Positions 40,410-48,719 of a stretch of 64,000 nt of DNA are shown piece by piece (positions within the stretch are counted from its first letter, which is position 1; each line of letters begins with the position of its first letter). The stretch is from Actinoallomurus spadix. GTDB lineage: Bacteria > Actinomycetota > Actinomycetes > Streptosporangiales > Streptosporangiaceae. The notes under the pieces were generated by a model, which was not told the DNA's origin, did no database searches, and worked only from the letters and a program-made list of their open reading frames with translations. The DNA is taken from assembly GCF_024055725.1 (NCBI RefSeq), contig NZ_JAMXMX010000025.1, positions 1 to 64,000 on the forward strand, written 5' to 3'. Position numbers and translations under genes: made by a program.

Positions 40410-42242
40410 GTGGAACAGCATCATTCTGTGGACGAATGGTCACTTCCCGGGTACGTCGCCCTCCGCGAGCTGGGACGCGGCGGCTTCGGCCGTGTCGTTC
40501 TCGCCCGGCATCAGGCTTCGGGCACGCAGGTCGCCGTCAAGTACCTCACCGTTCCGGATGAAGGCTTCCGCGCGGAGTTCCGGGAAGAGGCGCGGCTGCT
40601 GCGCGATCTCGATGACCCGCACGTGGTGCGCCTCTTCGAGTACGTCGAGCAGCCGCAGGGCGCGGCCATCGTCATGGAGGCGATCGACGGGGTACCGCTC
40701 CGGGCGCTGCTCGACGAGCGGGGCCCGCTGGAGCCGGAGGCCGCGCTGGCGGTGCTGAAGGGATCCCTGCTCGGCCTGGGAGCCGCGCATCGCGTGGGTG
40801 TCGTCCACCGCGACTACAAGCCCGCCAACGTCATGGTGGAGGCCGACGGCCGGAGCAAGCTGATCGACTTCGGCATCGCGGTGCGCTCCGGCGCGGCGGG
40901 CCAGATCATCGGCACCCCGGCGTACATGGCCCCGGAGCAGTGGGCCGGAGCACCCGCCTCGCCCTCCACCGACGTGTACGCCGCCACGTGCGTGTTCTTC
41001 GAATGCGTGATGGGCCGCACGCCGTACTCCGGCGATACGGCCGCGGCCTACCGCGCTCAGCACACGAGCGGCGAGATCCCCGCCGATCAGGCACCGCCGC
41101 CGATCCAGGCGCTGCTCCACCGTGGCCTGGCCAAACTCCCGGACGACCGGCCGCCGGGCGCGCTGGAGTTCGCCGAAGAGCTGGAGTCGGCGGCGGTGGC
41201 CGAGTACGGGCCGCAGTGGGAGTCCAACGGCTGGCGGCGGCTGGCCGAGGCGGCGGCCGGTCTCGCCGCGCTGTTCCCGTTCGCGGCTCTGGTGGCGGGT
41301 ACGGCCCCCGGTGCGGCCGGCCACGTGGGCGGGGCCGCCGCGGGTAAGGCCGGTGGCGCCGCGGCGGGCAAGGCCGGCGGGGCCGCGGCGGGCAAGGCCG
41401 GCGGGGCCGCGGCGGGCAAGGCCGGTGCGCTCACCAAGATCCTTGGTTCCAACGCCGGAGTGAAACTGGGCGCCATCGCCACCGGTGTCGTCGTGGCGGG
41501 CTCGGCGACGACCGCCGCCATCGTCCTGAGCCGGCACAAGCCGAAGAAACCGGAACCCGTCGCCGCGCGGATCGAGCTGGCCTCCTACCGCCGGTCCATC
41601 GCCGGCCTCGACCTGCGAGAGGCACGCTACGCCCACGTGAGCGGCGTCCGGGACGCCACCGTGCAGCGCAGGATCGATCAGGCGCTGTTCGCCCCACTCG
41701 ACTGGGGCATCGTCCTCATGCAGAAACAGGACGCGGACGCGAACCCGCCGTGCACGAAACCGACGATCCTCCGCTCACAGCCAAAGGTCGGGATCAACGG
41801 GCCGCGGCTGGCATCGGTCCAGTACGCACTGCCGGCGACGTACTGTTCCCCCCTCGACTACCGACTCCCCCGGATCACCGTCAACGTCGACCTGCGCACC
41901 GGGAAGGCGCTGACCGCCGACGACGTGTTCCGGCCCGAGACGCTCCGCCCGGACGGCCTCGCGACGCTACTGAACCGGGTGTCGCCGCATGTGACCGACC
42001 CCGACCTGCACACCGTGTGCGTCCGCCCGCCGCTGCGTCACGACGACTTCTTCCCGACCTCGGCGCTCCTGCCGGGGACGCGGCCCCAGCCGCCGCGCGT
42101 CTCCGCGTTCTTCACGGCCGGTGGGATGGTCGTCAGCTGGTCGCACGCGGGCAGCGAATGCCCTTACTACGCGCTCACCTTGCCGTACTCCGAGGTGCGG
42201 GACCTGCTCAACCCGCAGATCGCCGCGGAGCTGCCCCGGTGA
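40410..42242 (+). CDS. Membrane Ser/Thr protein kinase
   Basis: A 610-residue PknB-type kinase. The kinase domain (about 15-270) has GRGGFG, Lys44 in VAVKYL, HRDYKPANV, DFG and APEQ. A Pro/Ala/Gly/Lys juxtamembrane stretch with four exact GGAAAGKA repeats leads to a TM helix (GAIATGVVVAGSATTAAIVL, about 355-375). The extracellular domain of about 235 residues (IELASYRRSIAGLDLREARY to the end) has three or more Cys and resembles DUF3298/RsiV-like folds (LTADDVFRP, LNRVSPHV). No PASTA repeats. GTG 40410 is taken as start; GTG 40428 is an alternative. Confidence 0.9.
   Translation: MEQHHSVDEWSLPGYVALRELGRGGFGRVVLARHQASGTQVAVKYLTVPDEGFRAEFREEARLLRDLDDPHVVRLFEYVEQPQGAAIVMEAIDGVPLRALLDERGPLEPEAALAVLKGSLLGLGAAHRVGVVHRDYKPANVMVEADGRSKLIDFGIAVRSGAAGQIIGTPAYMAPEQWAGAPASPSTDVYAATCVFFECVMGRTPYSGDTAAAYRAQHTSGEIPADQAPPPIQALLHRGLAKLPDDRPPGALEFAEELESAAVAEYGPQWESNGWRRLAEAAAGLAALFPFAALVAGTAPGAAGHVGGAAAGKAGGAAAGKAGGAAAGKAGGAAAGKAGALTKILGSNAGVKLGAIATGVVVAGSATTAAIVLSRHKPKKPEPVAARIELASYRRSIAGLDLREARYAHVSGVRDATVQRRIDQALFAPLDWGIVLMQKQDADANPPCTKPTILRSQPKVGINGPRLASVQYALPATYCSPLDYRLPRITVNVDLRTGKALTADDVFRPETLRPDGLATLLNRVSPHVTDPDLHTVCVRPPLRHDDFFPTSALLPGTRPQPPRVSAFFTAGGMVVSWSHAGSECPYYALTLPYSEVRDLLNPQIAAELPR
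41328..41423 (+). repeat. Four 24-bp tandem repeats in the kinase gene
   Basis: Four in-frame near-identical 24-bp units encode GGAAAGKA between the kinase domain and TM helix. Probably a flexible, positively charged linker and a site of length variation. Confidence 0.9.
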
Positions 42243-42360
42243 CCGGACGACGTCACCTCGTCCTCGCGCCGGGCGGCGTCCCGGGCGGTCCTGCCGGGGC
42301 TTCACGCTCATCGTGGGTCACGGCACGGTGGGGCGCCGCCGGCCCTGGTACACATGACCT

Positions 42361-42966
42361 GTGATCAAGGTTCTGCTGGCCGACGACCATGCCGTGGTGC
42401 GCGGGGCCCTGGCCGCGCTGCTGTCGCTGGAGCCGGACCTGGAGGTGGTCGCCGAGGTCGACGCGGGTGACCAGGTGCTGCCCGCCGTGCTGCGCCACCG
42501 GCCGGACGTCGCGGTCCTCGACGTCGACATGCCCGGCGCCGACGGGCTGAGCGCCGCCGCCGCCGTGCACGAGCAGGTGCCGGAGTGCCGGACGCTGATG
42601 CTCACGGGGCACGGCAAGCCCGGGCACCTGCGCCGGGCCCTCGCCGCGCACGCCGGCGGGTTCCTGCTGAAGACCGCGCCGCCCGATGAACTGGTCGCGG
42701 GCATCCGGGCGGTCGCCGCCGGGCGGCGCGTTCTGGACCCGAACCTGGCGCTGACCGCGTGGGACCTCGCCGACGACCCGCTCACCCCGCGTGAGACGGA
42801 CGTGCTGCGGCTGGCCGCCGAGGGCGCCGACGCGACCGAGATCGCCGCGCGGCTGCACCTGTCGGCCGGGACCGTGCGCAACTACCTGACCGCCGTCGTC
42901 GACAAGCTGAACGCGCGCAACCGCACCGACGCCGTCCGGATCGCCCGGGAGGCGGGCTGGATCTGA
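42361..42966 (+). CDS. LuxR-family (NarL-type) response regulator, copy 1
   Basis: A 201-residue regulator. The receiver (1-120) keeps the acidic pair (LLADDH), phospho-acceptor Asp in VAVLDVDMPGADG, and Lys in LLKTAPP. The LuxR HTH is at about 140-200 (LTPRETDVLRLAAEGADATE, IAARLHLSAGTVRNYL). It converges with the histidine kinase gene 56 bp away, its evident partner. It is a close paralogue of the regulator at 46316, sharing length and most of the sequence. Confidence 0.92.
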   Translation: MIKVLLADDHAVVRGALAALLSLEPDLEVVAEVDAGDQVLPAVLRHRPDVAVLDVDMPGADGLSAAAAVHEQVPECRTLMLTGHGKPGHLRRALAAHAGGFLLKTAPPDELVAGIRAVAAGRRVLDPNLALTAWDLADDPLTPRETDVLRLAAEGADATEIAARLHLSAGTVRNYLTAVVDKLNARNRTDAVRIAREAGWI

Positions 42967-43022
42967 CCGTGGCCGTGGCGTCCACGGACGCGGCGGCACG
43001 CCTGCGCGAGAATCCTTGAGGC

Positions 43023-45218
43023 TCAGGGCTCGGCCGGGGCGTCCGCGTCCGCGCGCAGCCGGGCCTGGACCCGGAAGCCGCCGTCGCCGTCGGCGCGTGC
43101 GGTCAGGGTGCCGCCGACGGCGGCCAGCCGGGTCGTGAGGTTGCCGATGCCCGCCCCGGGCGGGGTGCGCCGGGCCCGCGGGTCGAGCCCGTCGTTGTCG
43201 ACCGTGAGGGTCACGGCGCCCGCCTCGCTCGTGGTGACGATGGCGCAGTGGCGGGCGGCGCTGTGCCGCAGGATGTTGGTCACGGCCTCCCGCAGCACCG
43301 TGCTGAGCACCGTCGCCGACGGGCCGGGCAGCGGGCCGTGGCCGAGGTCGACACGGGTCTCGACGCCCGCGGCGGTCAGCACGGAACGCGCGGACTCGGC
43401 CTCGATCTCCAGCGACATCTCCGGCTCGCCGGCGCCCGAGGCCGCGCGCAGGTCCACCTGGGCCCGCTCGGCCATCGCGACGACCTCGGTGAGCTCCGCC
43501 CGGGCCCGGTCCGGGTCGGCCGCGGCGAGCCTGCGGGCCAGCTCGCACTTGAGGAGCATCGCGGCGAGGCTGTGACCGAGCAGGTCGTGCAGGTCGCGGG
43601 CGGCGCGGAGGCGCTCCTGGACGGTCGCCGCCCGGGCCAGCTCCGCCCCGGCCGCCCGCAGGTCGCGTACGAGGCGGGCGAGGCGCACCAGGGCGTACAC
43701 CACGAGGCCGGTGACCAGCACGCTCACCGTGTAGTTGACGATCCGCGCCGGGCCCTGCGACAGCGCGGCCGCCATCGCCCCGGTGGCCGCCATCGCCGCC
43801 GCCACGAGCGGCACGCCGAGCCGGATCGGCAGGGCCACCAGGAAGGTGCCCGCGAGGAAGCCGGCGGTGCCGAGCCACGCGGTGCCGAACCACAGCACCG
43901 GCACGAAGCTGAGGAGCGTCTGCGCGGCCAGGAGCGCGTACGGACGCCGGGGCGGGGCTTCGGCGGTCCAGCGCAGCTGCAGGACCGCGAGGAGGGCCAT
44001 GCCGGCCACGGCGGCGGGCAGGGTCGCGCCCCAGGGGACGTGCAGGAGTCCCTTGACGCAGAAGCCCGCCACCACCACCGCGAGGAGCGTCACGGACAGG
44101 GCGTACGCGGTGGGGTCGGGCACGGTCACGGGGCGCGGAGTGGCCGCGATCGCCGCCTCCACGGTGAACCGGCCGTCGGCGTCGAGGCCCATGGTGAGCG
44201 TGCCGCCGGCCGCCTCGACCCGCCCGGCGGCCGCGGCCAGGCCCTCCTCGCCGCGCGCCGCGGTGGGAGCGCCGTCGTTGCTCACGCGGAGCCGGACCGT
44301 CCCGTCCTGCTGGGAGGTCTCGATGACGCACCTGGTCGCCGTGCCCTGGCGTACGACCTCGGTGACGGCCTCGCGCAGCACGGTGGCGAGCAGCGCGCCC
44401 GCCGAGCCGAGCGGCTCGTCGTGGCCGGTGCGGACCTCCGCCTCGATCCCGGCCGCGGACAGCAGCGCCCGCGCCGCCGTGGCCTCGGGCGCGAGAGACA
44501 TGGCGCGGAAGCCGGCCGCCGCCGCCCGCGTGTCGGCCAGCGACCGGCGGGCCACGCGGAGGACGTCGCCGATCTCGGCGGGATCGCCGAGGGCCCGGCG
44601 GCTGCCGGCGGTGATCGCGTCCAGGCCGCGCCCGATGCCGGTGTTCAGCTCGGTGGCGATGCGGAGGCGTTCCCGTGCGACGGCCGCCATCGTCAGCGCC
44701 GGCCGGGCCGCGGCCAGGTCGGCGACCCGGTCGGCCAGCCGTACGAGGCCGTACACGACGAGCGTGCCGAGGACCGGGGTGATCGCGGCGTCGGCCGCGG
44801 CGGCCGCGTCCGGGAACCGCAGGACCGCGACGACCACCCCGCCGGCGAGCACCGCGATCGCGGGCAGCGTGTACGAGGCGAGCAGCAGCGGCGCCGCGGC
44901 GAACGCGAGGACCCCCACGGACGTGCCGAACCCGAGCACGTCGGCGCACGCCAGGATGGACTGCGCCGCGACGAGCGGCACGCCACGGAACCTCGCCGCG
45001 CGGGGCAGCACCCAGATGAGCAGGGACGCGTACAGGAGCACGGTGACGGCCACCACACCGGCGACGCGCGGCACGCCACCCGTACGGAACGGGGCGGCGA
45101 GGACGTACACCCCGGCGAACGCCGCGAGGACGACCACGACGATCAGCCGGGCCAGACGCGGGCCGATCGCCGGCCCGGCGTGCGGATGCTGCGAACTCAC
45201 GAGAGGAGTGGTCTCCAA
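43023..45218 (-). CDS. Tandem-duplicated histidine kinase with a degenerate first half, copy 1
   Basis: A 731-residue membrane kinase of the NarL-partner (HisKA_3) type built from two similar halves. Each half has about five TM helices, a dimerisation helix and an ATPase domain. The second half is intact: phospho-His in RDLHDLLGHSL and N-box in REAVTNILRHS. In the first half the same helix reads ATELNTGIGRGL (His lost) and the N-box reads REAVTEVVRQG (Asn lost), so it cannot autophosphorylate. The first half may sense or regulate. It converges on the response regulator at 42361. Confidence 0.85.
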   Translation of the reverse strand: METTPLVSSQHPHAGPAIGPRLARLIVVVVLAAFAGVYVLAAPFRTGGVPRVAGVVAVTVLLYASLLIWVLPRAARFRGVPLVAAQSILACADVLGFGTSVGVLAFAAAPLLLASYTLPAIAVLAGGVVVAVLRFPDAAAAADAAITPVLGTLVVYGLVRLADRVADLAAARPALTMAAVARERLRIATELNTGIGRGLDAITAGSRRALGDPAEIGDVLRVARRSLADTRAAAAGFRAMSLAPEATAARALLSAAGIEAEVRTGHDEPLGSAGALLATVLREAVTEVVRQGTATRCVIETSQQDGTVRLRVSNDGAPTAARGEEGLAAAAGRVEAAGGTLTMGLDADGRFTVEAAIAATPRPVTVPDPTAYALSVTLLAVVVAGFCVKGLLHVPWGATLPAAVAGMALLAVLQLRWTAEAPPRRPYALLAAQTLLSFVPVLWFGTAWLGTAGFLAGTFLVALPIRLGVPLVAAAMAATGAMAAALSQGPARIVNYTVSVLVTGLVVYALVRLARLVRDLRAAGAELARAATVQERLRAARDLHDLLGHSLAAMLLKCELARRLAAADPDRARAELTEVVAMAERAQVDLRAASGAGEPEMSLEIEAESARSVLTAAGVETRVDLGHGPLPGPSATVLSTVLREAVTNILRHSAARHCAIVTTSEAGAVTLTVDNDGLDPRARRTPPGAGIGNLTTRLAAVGGTLTARADGDGGFRVQARLRADADAPAEP

Positions 45219-45249
45219 CCTTCACGGGCCACGCGGGTCCCCCGGCGGC

Positions 45250-46137
45250 TCAGCGCGGGCCGGTGTCTCCGGCGAGCCACGTCATCGGGTCCCGGCCGGC
45301 GACGACCGTGCTCGTGAGCGTACCGACCTCCGCGATCGTGATCGTGATCTCGTCGCCGCCCGCGAGGGTGAACGGCAGCTCCGGGACGAGGCAGGTGCCG
45401 GTGGCGAGGACGGCGCCGTCCGGGAACACGTCCGCGCGGAACAGGTACCCGACCAGGTCGTCGAGCCTGCGGTGCAGCTGCTCCGTGCTCGCCCGCCCCG
45501 TCCACGCGACGCCGCCGTCGCGCCGGATCGTGAGCTCGATGCCCAGGGCGTACGGGTCGGGCACCTCCCAGGCGGGCCGTACGCCGGGACCGGCCGCGCA
45601 GCCGCCCAGGTAGATCTTGGCCTGCGGCAGGTACAGCGGGTTCTCGCCCTCGATGGTGCGGGAGCTCATGTCGTTCACGACGGTGTAGCCGACGATCTCC
45701 GCGTGCCGGTTCAGCACCAGGCCGAGTTCGGGTTCGGGCACGTCGATCCCGGAGTCCGTGCGGATCGCGACGGTCTCGCCGTCGCCGGTCACCCGCCAGG
45801 CCGCGGACTTGAAGAACAACTCGGGGCGTTCGGCGTCGTACACCTGGTCGTACACGTCGGCGGACCGCTCGCTCTCGGTCATCCGCGCCTCGCGGGAACG
45901 CCGGTAGGTGACGCCGGCCGCCCAGACCTCCATCCGCCCGTCCGCCGGCGGCAGCGTCCGTACGCCCGCGGCGTCGTGCCGGGGGCCGTCCGCCGCGAGG
46001 CAGCGGTCCCGCAGCTCCGCCAGGGGGAGCCGGAGCAGCTCGCCGAGGCTCCCGGCCAGCTCGGTGACGGTCGTGCCGTCGGACACCCCCACCAGCGGAT
46101 GGTTCCCGCCCACCGGTATGAAACGGACAATGTGCAC
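45250..46137 (-). CDS. Fumarylacetoacetate hydrolase family protein
   Basis: A 295-residue enzyme of the FAH superfamily. The metal site is visible as Glu residues in DVPEPELGLVLN and Asp in VVNDMSSRTIEGENPL; the fold core GGCAAGPGV and the C-terminal IAEVGTLTSTVV follow. The N-terminal part (IVRFIPVGGNHPLVGVSDG) resembles the sugar-acid branch (2-keto-3-deoxyarabonate dehydratase type) more than true fumarylacetoacetases; this is a recollection, not a search. GTG 46137 with GAGGG upstream is preferred; the longer frame reads through promoter sequence. It sits between two duplicated two-component modules. Confidence 0.82.
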   Translation of the reverse strand: MHIVRFIPVGGNHPLVGVSDGTTVTELAGSLGELLRLPLAELRDRCLAADGPRHDAAGVRTLPPADGRMEVWAAGVTYRRSREARMTESERSADVYDQVYDAERPELFFKSAAWRVTGDGETVAIRTDSGIDVPEPELGLVLNRHAEIVGYTVVNDMSSRTIEGENPLYLPQAKIYLGGCAAGPGVRPAWEVPDPYALGIELTIRRDGGVAWTGRASTEQLHRRLDDLVGYLFRADVFPDGAVLATGTCLVPELPFTLAGGDEITITIAEVGTLTSTVVAGRDPMTWLAGDTGPR

Positions 46138-46315
46138 GTCATCCCTCGCTTCACGTCGGGTACGCCAGCACCGTAGGCGGAGGCGGGCGGACCGGTCCAG
46201 CCTGTTCCCGCCGGATCCGATGCACCTGATCCCGCACGCCGTGAGACCGGCGTGCCGTCGCCGTACACCGCTCCCTGGCAGGATGTGAGGCGCGGACGCG
46301 AACGGGGAGCAGGGC

Positions 46316-46921
46316 GTGATACGGGTACTTCTGGCCGAGGACATGCACCTCATCCGCGGCGCCCTGATCGCGCTGCTGGCTCTCGAGCCCGACCTCGAGG
46401 TGGTCGCCGAGGTGTCGACCGGCGACGCCGTGCTCCCCGCCGCGCTCGATCACCGGCCGGACGTCGCCGTGCTGGACGTCGACATGCCGGGCATCGACGG
46501 GCTGACTGCGGCCACCGCGCTCGCCGAGCGGCTCCCGGACTGCCGCGCGCTGATCCTGACGGCGCTCGGCCGCCCCGAGACCCTGCGCCGGGCCCTGACG
46601 GCCCAGGTCCGGGGCTTCATGCTGAAGGACTCGCCGCCCACCGAGCTGGCCGACGCGATCCGCCGGGTGGCGGCCGGGGAGCTCGTGATCGACGCGCAGC
46701 TGGCCGCCGCGGCGATCACGGCCCGGCCGAACCCGCTGACGGAGCGGGAGGCCGAGGTGCTGCGGCTGGCCGCGGAGGGGGCGGAGCTCGCGGAGATGGC
46801 CTCCCGGCTCCACCTGACGAAGGGCACCGTCCGCAATTATCTAGCGGCGATCGTCACCAAGCTGGACGCCCGCAACCGCATCGACGCGGTCCGCATCGCC
46901 ACCGAGGCCGGCTGGCTGTAG
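46316..46921 (+). CDS. LuxR-family (NarL-type) response regulator, copy 2
   Basis: A 201-residue paralogue of the regulator at 42361. The receiver has LLAEDMH in place of LLADDH, phospho-Asp in VAVLDVDMPGIDG, and Lys in MLKDSPP; the HTH is LTEREAEVLRLAAEGAELAE, MASRLHLTKGTVRNYL. Its last 81 bp are also the 3' end of the opposite-strand kinase frame. GTG 46316 is taken as start. The pair with the kinase at 46841 repeats the arrangement at 42.4-45.2 kb. Confidence 0.92.
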   Translation: MIRVLLAEDMHLIRGALIALLALEPDLEVVAEVSTGDAVLPAALDHRPDVAVLDVDMPGIDGLTAATALAERLPDCRALILTALGRPETLRRALTAQVRGFMLKDSPPTELADAIRRVAAGELVIDAQLAAAAITARPNPLTEREAEVLRLAAEGAELAEMASRLHLTKGTVRNYLAAIVTKLDARNRIDAVRIATEAGWL

Positions 46922-48619
46922 GACCAGGAGCTCGAACTCCCCGCCCGGGCGCGGCCCGGCCGTGAGCCGGCCGCCCATCGCGGCCACGCGCTCGGTGAGG
47001 TTGCCGACGCCCTGGCCACCCGCCCCCGCCGGAGCACCGGGCACGCCGACGTCGGTGACGCCCGGTCCGCCGGTCCCCGCCGGAGTCCCGGGGACGCCGT
47101 CGTTGGTGACGCGGAGCCGGGTCGTGCCGCCGGCGACGGTGACCTCGATGGAGCAGGTCCGGGCCCGGCTGTGCCGGAGGACATTGGTGACGGCCTCGCG
47201 CAGCACGGTCGCCAGCAGGGCGTCGACCGGTCCGGGGAGGCCGTCGGCGGAGGCGTCGGCGCGCGCCGCGATCCCGGCGGCGGCGAGCACGTCACACGCC
47301 GAGGCGAGCTCCGCGCGGAGGGACATCCGGGGATCGTCGCCCGGGATGGCGCGCAGGTCGCCCAGCGCGCGCCGGGCGATCAGCACGATGCCGGCGAGTT
47401 CGCGTTCGGCCCGAGCGGGGTCCCGCGCGGCCAGCTCGGCCTTGACGATGATGGCGGACAGGCCGTACCCGAGCAGGTCGTGCACGTCCCGGGCGATCCG
47501 CCGCCGCTCGCGCGCCAGGGCCATCGCGGCGAGCGCCAGGCGCGCCTCCCGGATCTCGTGGACGAGCCCGGTGAGCAGCGCCAGCCCGTAGAAGATCAGC
47601 GCGATCGTTCCCGTGTCGACCGTCAGGGACGCCGTCTCGCCCAGAGGGACGGACCGGACGAGCAGGATGACGGGAACGCTCACGACGACGATCCCGGACA
47701 GCGTCCAGGCCAGGCGACCACCGAGGATGATCAGGATCGAGCCCGCGGCGAAGCCGACCATCCGGGGTTCGGGCCCGCCGGGAGCCAGAAGCGGCAGGCA
47801 GGCGAGCACGGTCTGGGCGGAGAGCGTCCAGCCGGCGTACCGGGGCCGTACACCGGGCGGCCGCGGCAGGCAGTGGTAGACGGACAGCCCGATGACGACG
47901 GCGAGGGCGGTCAGGTCGGTGGCGAGGATGAGGGCGGGCGGCGACGCGCTCCCCAGGACGATCGCGCCGACGGCCAGGTACTCCAGGTGCGCGGCGACGA
48001 CGATCGGAAGTGCCAGGCGCGGCGTCAGGTCGGCGGGCGGCGGCTCGACCGGAGCGGCGGGCGTGGCCCGGACGCGCGCCGCACTCTCCCGGGCGATGGT
48101 CAGGATCCGTTCGACCCGTCCCCGTGCGGCGAGCCCGGCGATCTCGGAGAGGGCCGAGCCGAGGGCGGCGTCCAGGTCGCGGGAGAACCTCTCGCGTTCG
48201 CCGGCGACGGACTCGGCGGCCAGTGCGCCGCGGGCGGCGCGGAGTTCGGCGCGCAGGTCGCTGAGCCGGGTGAGGCCGTAGACGGTGACGCCGATCGCCA
48301 GGGCGTTGCCCATGGCGTTGGCGCAGGCGTAGACGTCGCCGAGGTTCAGCAGCCCGGCGGCGGCCACGACGGCGCCGAACAGCGGCCAGCGGATCCGTCC
48401 GGGGACGATCAGCAGGACGGAGGCGGCGAGGAAGCCCGGCGGACCCGCCCAGGGGAACAGCGCGGCCTGCGCGGCGAGACTCCACCGGCCCCGGAACCGT
48501 TTGGTCCCCGGCAGGCAGTGGAGGATCTGCAGGGCGAGCGTCAGGACCGCCGGAACGCTCGGGTGGATCAACCACGGGTCGAGGGCCAGGCCGACCAGGA
48601 CCACGAGGATGATCACCAC
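46841..48619 (-). CDS. Tandem-duplicated histidine kinase with a degenerate first half, copy 2
   Basis: A 592-residue relative of the kinase at 43023. The second half is active-looking (phospho-His in RDVHDLLGYGL; N-box REAVTNVLRHS; Gly motif GVGNLTERV). The first half is shortened: its phospho-helix reads SRDLDAALGSAL with Asp for His, and its ATPase domain is missing. The C-terminal 25 residues (from QPAGLGGDADRV) are encoded opposite the last 81 bp of the response regulator gene, so the ancestral stop was probably lost. The ATPase loop contains a Gly/Pro/Val repeat (GVPGTPAGTGGPG, GVPGAPAGAGGQG). Confidence 0.85.
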   Translation of the reverse strand: MVIILVVLVGLALDPWLIHPSVPAVLTLALQILHCLPGTKRFRGRWSLAAQAALFPWAGPPGFLAASVLLIVPGRIRWPLFGAVVAAAGLLNLGDVYACANAMGNALAIGVTVYGLTRLSDLRAELRAARGALAAESVAGERERFSRDLDAALGSALSEIAGLAARGRVERILTIARESAARVRATPAAPVEPPPADLTPRLALPIVVAAHLEYLAVGAIVLGSASPPALILATDLTALAVVIGLSVYHCLPRPPGVRPRYAGWTLSAQTVLACLPLLAPGGPEPRMVGFAAGSILIILGGRLAWTLSGIVVVSVPVILLVRSVPLGETASLTVDTGTIALIFYGLALLTGLVHEIREARLALAAMALARERRRIARDVHDLLGYGLSAIIVKAELAARDPARAERELAGIVLIARRALGDLRAIPGDDPRMSLRAELASACDVLAAAGIAARADASADGLPGPVDALLATVLREAVTNVLRHSRARTCSIEVTVAGGTTRLRVTNDGVPGTPAGTGGPGVTDVGVPGAPAGAGGQGVGNLTERVAAMGGRLTAGPRPGGEFELLVLQPAGLGGDADRVDAVAGVQLGDDRR

Positions 48620-48719
48620 GCGAAAATCCTAGCCATTTGTCCGGATTATGCGTTCTCCATATCGAGTCGGTGTGACCGGCACTGGTCGCGTGCGCACCCA
48701 CCCCGACATCGTCTTTCCC

